Shown here: positions 58,321 through 64,000 of the stretch, in pieces
How the letters are laid out: each line of letters begins with the position of its first letter
Numbering within the stretch: the first letter of the stretch is position 1
Assembly (NCBI GenBank): GCA_034509755.1
Contig: CM067548.1
Location: 15,080,018 to 15,144,017 of the forward strand
Direction of reading: 5' to 3'
Length of the DNA: 64,000 bases
Source: Anisodus tanguticus
Lineage: Eukaryota > Streptophyta > Magnoliopsida > Solanales > Solanaceae
Notes under the pieces: model-generated
The model's database searches: none
Told to the model about the DNA's origin: nothing
Seen by the model: the letters and a program-made list of their open reading frames with translations, nothing else
Program-made: the position numbers and the translations under genes

Positions 58321-58890
58321 CTAAAATCAAGAAACCATACGGGATTTCCCCCTCCACAGACTAAAAGGAAGTCATGAGTTTCCTGGGAAGGTAGAATTAC
58401 ATCAGTCACTTCATAGCTCAGTCTATAGTGATTGTGGAGCCCATAATCAAGCGCCTAAAGAAAGATGCAATGACAAAATGGAATGATGAACGTCAGAAAG
58501 CATTTAATACTATCAAAAGGTATCTTTACAACCCTCCCATTTTGGTACCGCCAAGGCCGAAAAGTCCCCTGCTACTGTATCTATCAGTATCAGACAAAAC
58601 TTTCAGATGCGTGTTAGGACAACATGACGAGGCTGGAATCAAAGAACATGATATCTACTACCTAATCAAGAAGTTCACAGCCTGTGAAGCATGGTATCCC
58701 TTGGTAGAAAAGATGTGTTGTGCATTAACGTGGATAGTTCAGACGATGATACACTTCCTGTCATCCTACACTGCCTATCTCATCTCCAGAATGGATCCGT
58801 TGAAATACATCTTCCGCCAGCCTATGCCCGTGGAGAAGCTAGCCAAATGGAAAATACTACTAAGTGAATTCAAAATCGTGTATGTGGTTT
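58321..58890 (+). pseudogene. Element F RNase H (first)
   Basis: After VMSFLGR-stop-NYISHFIAQS comes the open frame 58428-58892 (154 codons): KWNDERQKAFNTIKRYLYNP, PLLLYLSVSDKTFRCVLGQH, YYLIKKFTACEAWYPLVEKM, and RMDPLKYIFRQPMPVEKLAK followed by KWKILLSEFKIVYV. This is the RT-linked RNase H of gypsy elements in its TAT-like form, in which the first catalytic Asp position reads S (LYLSVSDK). A TAG follows at about 58890. Confidence 0.8.
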
Positions 58891-59500
58891 AGAAAGCTAT
58901 GAAAGGGCAAGCACTGACCAATTTTCTCGCTGAAAGTATGATGCATGATGATGTAGAGCCACTCAGAACGTACTTCCTCGATGAAGATGTACTTATAATA
59001 GACGAGGACAAGCTTTATTTAGGCTGGAAAAATGTTGTTCGATGGTGCCGTCAATTATCAAGGTTCAGGAATCGGAGTAGTGTTGGTATCATAAACAGGG
59101 AAACATTATACAATAGCCGTAAACTCACATTCTGGTGTACCAATAACATGGTAGAATATGAAGCTTGCATTTTGAGTCTTCGGATAGCGCTAGATAAAGA
59201 CATAGATGAGTTATTGGTATAGGTTATTCATATATGCTAATTCACCAAGAATGCTATGATCCTGCCATATGTCAAATTCATCCAAAAATTGAGCAAAAGG
59301 TTCATGAAGATCATGTTCAAACACACGCCAAGAACACAAAATGACTTCGCAGATGCTCTTGCTATTATAGATTCTATGATACAACATCCAGAAAGTAGTC
59401 ATATCAACCCACTCAAGATAATTCTGAAGGCAGAACACGCTTACTTTTCTCATGTAGAAGCAGAACCTGACGACAAATTATAGTACACCGATCTGAAAGA
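58891..59500 (+). pseudogene. Element F second (archaeal-type) RNase H
   Basis: AMKGQALTNFLAES starts the segment, then the frame 58899-59222 runs to TFWCTNNMVEYEACILSLRI-ALDKDIDELLV. The TNNMxEYEACI block is the signature of the extra RNase H domain that marks the TAT lineage. The DGA motif that should precede it has become frameshifted near 59030 (WKNVVRWCRQ; the other frame reads MLFDGAVNYQGSGIGVVLV-like residues). Then FKHTPRTQNDFADALAIIDS gives the last catalytic Asp (59310-59370). Confidence 0.8.
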
Positions 59501-60320
59501 TTACTTGGAAAATGGTGAATATCCTAAGGGTACTACAAGCAATCAGAAGAAAACCCTTCGAAGAATGGCCAACAGTTTCTGTCTGAGCAAGGATATGCTC
59601 TGTAGAAGTACACTAGATCTAAGGCTACCCAAATATGTGGATGCTACAGAGGACACAAAATTATTGGAAGAAGTGTACTCCGGGGCCTTTGGATCTCACA
59701 TGAATAGGTTTGTCTTGTTTGAACAGTCACTCAATGAAGGATATTGGTGACCAATTCTGTATAACTCATCTAAATTTCGCGGCATATAGGCCACAAATGA
59801 ATGGAGCCGTAGAAACCGCCAACAAGAATATCAACATATCGCAAAAAATGATAGATAACTACAAATGTTGGCATGAACAATTTCCCTACACATTTCTTGG
59901 GTACAGAATGACAACCAGAACCTCGACTAGAGTCACACCATACTTGCTTATTTACGGCATAGAAGCAGTCATCTTGGCTGAGGTCGAGATACCATCACTT
60001 TGGATTATCCAAGAAGCAGAGCTAGATAATGCAGAATGGGTCAGAAAATGATATGTGCAGTTGTCCCTAATTGGTGAGAAAAAAATAATCGCCATATGCC
60101 ATGGCCAGTTGTATTAGCAATAAATGACTAGAGCCTTCAACAAAAAGGTCAGAATTCGACATTTCCAAATAGGTCAATTGGTACTCAAGAGGGTATTTCT
60201 CCACCAAGTTGAATATAAAGGAAACTTCGCACCAAATTGGCAAGGTCCATACATGATCCACAAGGTACTCTCCGGAGGAGCAGTGATCTTAGCTGAAATA
60301 GATGGTCAAGAGTGAACCAA
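59501..60320 (+). pseudogene. Element F integrase with deleted core
   Basis: Zinc-binding side: YPKGTTSNQKKTLRRMANSF, LSKDMLCRST, GSHMNRFVLF (59520-59730). At about 59745 it jumps to ITHLNFAAYRPQMNGAVETA, NKNINISQKMIDNYKCWHEQ, FLGYRMTTRTSTRVTPYLLI and, in 60124-60315, AFNKKVRIRHFQIGQLVLKR and GPYMIHKVLSGGAVILAEID. About 400 bases holding the first two catalytic Asp residues are missing compared with element E; the Glu (GAVETA) remains. It cannot have been an active integrase after this deletion. Confidence 0.85.
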
Positions 60321-61452
60321 AGCCATCGACTCTGATGCAATCAAGAGACATTACACATGTGATCACATTTTCCCTTTACTTGTAATAACTACGTCAAGAC
60401 ATATCTCTTACGACAAAGATACGTATGGGAACCTCTATCGAGTTTCGATCTTTCTTCTTATAATAGAAAGAAAATCCAAATGATATTTCTTTGTAATATG
60501 AACTACGCGATGACTTGATTTCATAAGGATGGATACGTAGGCAGTCCATTTAGGACTCGATCACATTATTTGAAAAAATCACGTTTTATTCTAAAATACG
60601 TTTGATGTGATTCCTGTTATGACAGGATATGTAGGAACTCTCAGAGCTCGATCGCATCAATAGAAAAAACAAAGAAACTCGTAGGAAGCCACAGTGGCAT
60701 AATTTTTTTAGAAGATCTCAAAAATTCCCAAATTCAGAATCAATGGAAGATGATTGTTGTCACAGCTTCAACTGGGACAGAATTTTCGAGGGGATCTAAA
60801 AAATTCCGCAAGAGCAAAAGCGAAGACAAGACATCGCAAATCCAGAAGAAGGGTGTCGCTCTGAATGCACATGTCATGACATTAAAATAAGATTTTAAAA
60901 AAAATACTCCTTTATCTTTTCTGATCAACACATTTTTAAACTTATATTATAGTTGAAAAAGATTTTACAATGTTTTAAACTTTATCCCTTTATGCTACAG
61001 AGCCAGAAGTTAGGATGGAGCAAACACAATAATTCGATGAGGGGAGAGAAAAAGAATCAATGACATAAGCTAACCTCATTTAAAACTGATGAATTTTCTG
61101 CGGATGTATGTTCCAATATGCCGCGAGTAGGGCAACGACCTATTTTACTAACATGTTTGTTCATTGATGTCAAATAGGACAAATCCAATTGACCAGAGAA
61201 TCTCCAAGTCGGCAAAGCACCACAAGGAAGACACAATTTGGTCGAAGGGCTACCAAGGATGAAGCACCACAAGGGCATCATAATCAAGACAAAAGGGCTA
61301 TATAAATTAATGAAAAGGCAAATTCGACCGAGGGGGTCACGGATAACAAATGAATGAAACAAAAATTTGACCGAAAATGTCACAGTAATGGATGAAATGG
61401 CAATCTGATTGAGAGGGTCACAACCAATAAATGGATGAAACGATAATCTAAC
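60321..61452 (+). other. Element F 3' non-coding region with short repeats
   Basis: Holds GGATACGTAGGCAGTC at 60532 and a related GGATATGTAGGAACTC at 60627. From about 61190 to 61450 there is a degenerate repeat with unit about 40-45 bp (GACCGAGGGGGTCAC...AATGGATGAAAC). The next LTR begins inside this array at 61453. No 3' LTR of F was identified. Confidence 0.55.
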
Positions 61453-64000
61453 TGTAATGACCCATTCGGTCATTATGAACCTTCCGTCTAAATTCTATTA
61501 CATCTCTCATCCAGGCATTTGTCGATGACTTTATTTGCAGAGTTTGTGGTCAGGTAACTCCTACAGTTCGGATAGAAGGCTTATCAAAGTGAAGTGTTGC
61601 TGAAAAGAGTCAGGACAGCCTCGGTGAAATCGTGTCCGCTCCACCAGACGTGGGGAATCCGCTCTAGTGAAGCATTTGTCTACCCTGGCAATAAGGCGAG
61701 GTGTTAAGTGTATGTTCCTCAATGTTCCCATTCTTCACCATAGCGCATCCGCACCAGCGGAATCGAGTCCACCACGGCGGAAGCGCTGACTGACCGATAG
61801 GAATAAATGACCTAAAATATCCCCACTTTCCCAAATCAATGTATCTCAAATTTGGGGCTGGCCTAAGGAGTATTCCTATAGTTTTGGCCAAGGGATCATC
61901 ATGGAAGGTAAACCCTTCATCACTTTTGATTGTTTTTTCCATGTTACTAGTGTTTGGGGTATAAGATAAAATGAGAAAAATGATTTGAAAACTCCTTGGT
62001 AGATAAAACTAATTAAAGTCATGATTTAGAGTGTAAAAGGATGTGGTGAACCTTGAATTCTTTAAACAAGATTATGGTGTTGATAAAATGACCATGTTGT
62101 AGAGTTTGACTTGATTATGAAAGCCTTTTTCCTAATTGGTGAAGAAACCTAGGGTTTGTAAATTGGAGATTTATTGAATTATGGAATTGAAGGTCTAAAT
62201 AAGGTTTCTTTTCAAATTAACTTTAGGTTATATCTATTAATCACATTTAGTAGCTTTTGTAGTAATAAAGTATGGATTTGGACACTGTGGGCCCGAGAAG
62301 GATTTTAGTCGTCTTACGTTTGATTTGGGATTTAGTCCTTGTATGTGCTTGAGTTAATATTAATATTTAGAACTTGCATGTTAGACTACATTCGCTATGA
62401 GAAGTCATAAAGGTTCAGAGACGCACATTGAGGATTGACCATTCATGGCTCTTGCTCGACATCGAGGTAGGCTACAATTTAGTTTTTGAGACATCGATAG
62501 AAGTACGTAATTAGTTATAAATATTGAGGGGTATTGGGTGCGTTTTGGGGTCCCACTCAAGTGATTGTGATGAACATTTGAGTGGGTATTTATTCAAAAC
62601 AAAAAAACATTCTGAAATGAACCCACATATAAAAGTGGGCTGGTCTGCTCATTATTTGTGTTTGTACATTTTTTCATTAGAAGTAGCCCTAAGCTGATTC
62701 CGACTTCAGTTTAATTGGGCTTGTCGCCATTATGTGGGCTCGTTGTCGTACTTTTTATTGTTGTGATTATTCATCAACCATACTTGATATGATACTCTGA
62801 TTGTACATGGATTATTTGATGTGTTTCTGGAAGAATGTGATATTCATCTCTATACTGGTTGCACTTTATTACATAATGATTCCTACCTGATATATGTCAT
62901 TTGCATTCATACATTCATGGTTCTGCTGACATTGATATTGGAGTGGTATGATTTGATGTGGTCCAAGAGACCAGGAAAAGGAAGAACACTATTGAGATTA
63001 TGGCAACACTGAGATAATGATGATACACGGGGATCGGGTTTGCACGCCTACAACATATATTATTACAGCCAATAGCTGGGCTCCGTGATTTGATGAGAAT
63101 TTCTAGAGCGTATGGGGTATATGGACTTCGCAGGTCCTCCATGGGAACACAATCATAATATAAACTTGATGTACTATATACGGAATATCAAAGTTCATGT
63201 GCATTGCATTTATATCATACTTCATTACATTATTGATTCATTATGGTTATAACTAATACCTAATTGTTTATTGATGACATGGTTTGGATTGGTGATTGGA
63301 ATATGAGTAATTGACTCCTAAGTAAGTGCATTGGTGGAGTTGGTTATGTGGACCTATATGGTTGTCCTGATTGGCTTGCTCTATGTAGAGTGGTCATGTT
63401 TACTCATGTACGGGTTTGGTACTTGTTGTAAGACTTGTCTGTGTTCGCGGACTTCATTAACTAGTATTGATTTGTGGGTGATCGGGTTAATTCATAATGG
63501 TCTAGCTTGGATTATGTGTATAATTATTGGGTCATTCTCGTGTGGTCTTGCTTACATAGTGTTCAAGTGTGTGATTGTGGCTTGGTCGGTAATAGTAAGG
63601 AATAGAGAGCTACTTAATAATTGTGGGACGAGTCTAATGTAATAAAATGTGTCTTGCTTGTAATTTGAATTGGCTATACTTAGGGTTGAGACTAGTGGTA
63701 ATAACCGTAAACAAGGAATCTACATCCTAAGGGTTATATTGGGGAAGGTCTAAGGTGGCGGTGTAATGCACCGTGTGTCTAACTCACATGTGTTGTCAAA
63801 CTGGAATAGTGAGGTCTAGAATGTTATATGTCATTAATATTCCTATATGTGTATTGAGGAGAGTCCCGGAACTTATGAACTTATTTGTTCTTGAGTGTTC
63901 CATGACTTACGTATGGAATGGTAGTCTTATGTACTATAATTCTTAACTGGACTAGTGAATCCTTATTTGATTAGATTGACTTGACAATTCCATGAACTAT
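61453..64000 (+). mobile_element. Gypsy LTR in plus orientation, runs off the window
   Basis: Begins TGTAATGACCCATTCGGTCA, resembling the start of the solo LTR at 18423 in minus sense (TGTAACGACTCGATCAGTCG). It contains a GGATCGGGTTTGCACGCCTA motif at 63031, as in other LTRs here. The left flank is CTAAC. The end is not reached, so it may be a solo LTR or the 5' LTR of an element beyond the window. No coding similarity was found in it. Confidence 0.7.

Noticed and set aside
57561..60320. Element F as an active autonomous element, since RT has YIDD and several frames exceed 100 codons
   Set aside because: Many in-frame stops, an altered protease loop, a deleted integrase core and no identifiable LTR pair exclude activity.

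Overview
The window looks like a repeat-rich part of a plant nuclear genome, most likely from Solanaceae (nightshades). The evidence is a TS-type tRNA-derived SINE at the left edge, an Au/SolS-type SINE with a TTG-rich tail, Ty3/gypsy LTR elements of chromovirus (Tekay/Del-like) and TAT-like type primed by initiator tRNA-Met, and spliced cellular gene remains. No bacterial, organellar or CRISPR content was seen. The species cannot be read from the sequence. All comparisons were made by eye.

Layout. 1-1060: SINE and the end of a LINE. 1692-3318: two-exon remnant of an unidentified cellular gene. 4229-5020: MITE-like element. 5810-6158 (-): broken DUF1685-family gene. 6194-12259 (-): gypsy pol fragment, partial LTR, then the 3' LTR of TAT-like element E. 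12260-20640 (-): element E, with a tandem-repeat 3' region, integrase split by a solo LTR (15858-18423), no reverse transcriptase, then protease and gag. 20641-24420: LTR-like and unassigned DNA. 24421-28312 (+): decayed DUF7745-type gene split by a solo LTR (25738-28061) that carries a SINE. 28459-37079 (+): chromovirus element A with a truncated 3' LTR. 37080-38125 and 46492-61452 (+): remains of TAT-like element F. 38131-46486 (-): element B, bounded by matching ATATA repeats. 47155-54586 (-): element C, inside the gag of F. 61453 to the edge: another LTR.

The pieces explain each other by nesting. Both solo LTRs have perfect 5-bp target duplications, and the host reading frame continues when the LTR and one duplication copy are removed. 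Element C has a 4/5 matching duplication and its removal also joins gag sequence. The best order is therefore: E, F and the DUF7745 gene first; A, B, C and the solo LTRs later; the SINE later still in its LTR. Every coding region carries stops, frameshifts or deletions, so nothing here looks able to transpose by itself.

The most interesting signals are non-coding: a hairpin just after the primer binding site in A, B and C, whose loop holds GCGCGC or TGCA; a perfect inverted repeat with compensatory changes at the start of two LTRs; a 36-40 bp repeat shared by LTRs that otherwise differ; and a near-palindrome beside the polypurine tract of A and B.
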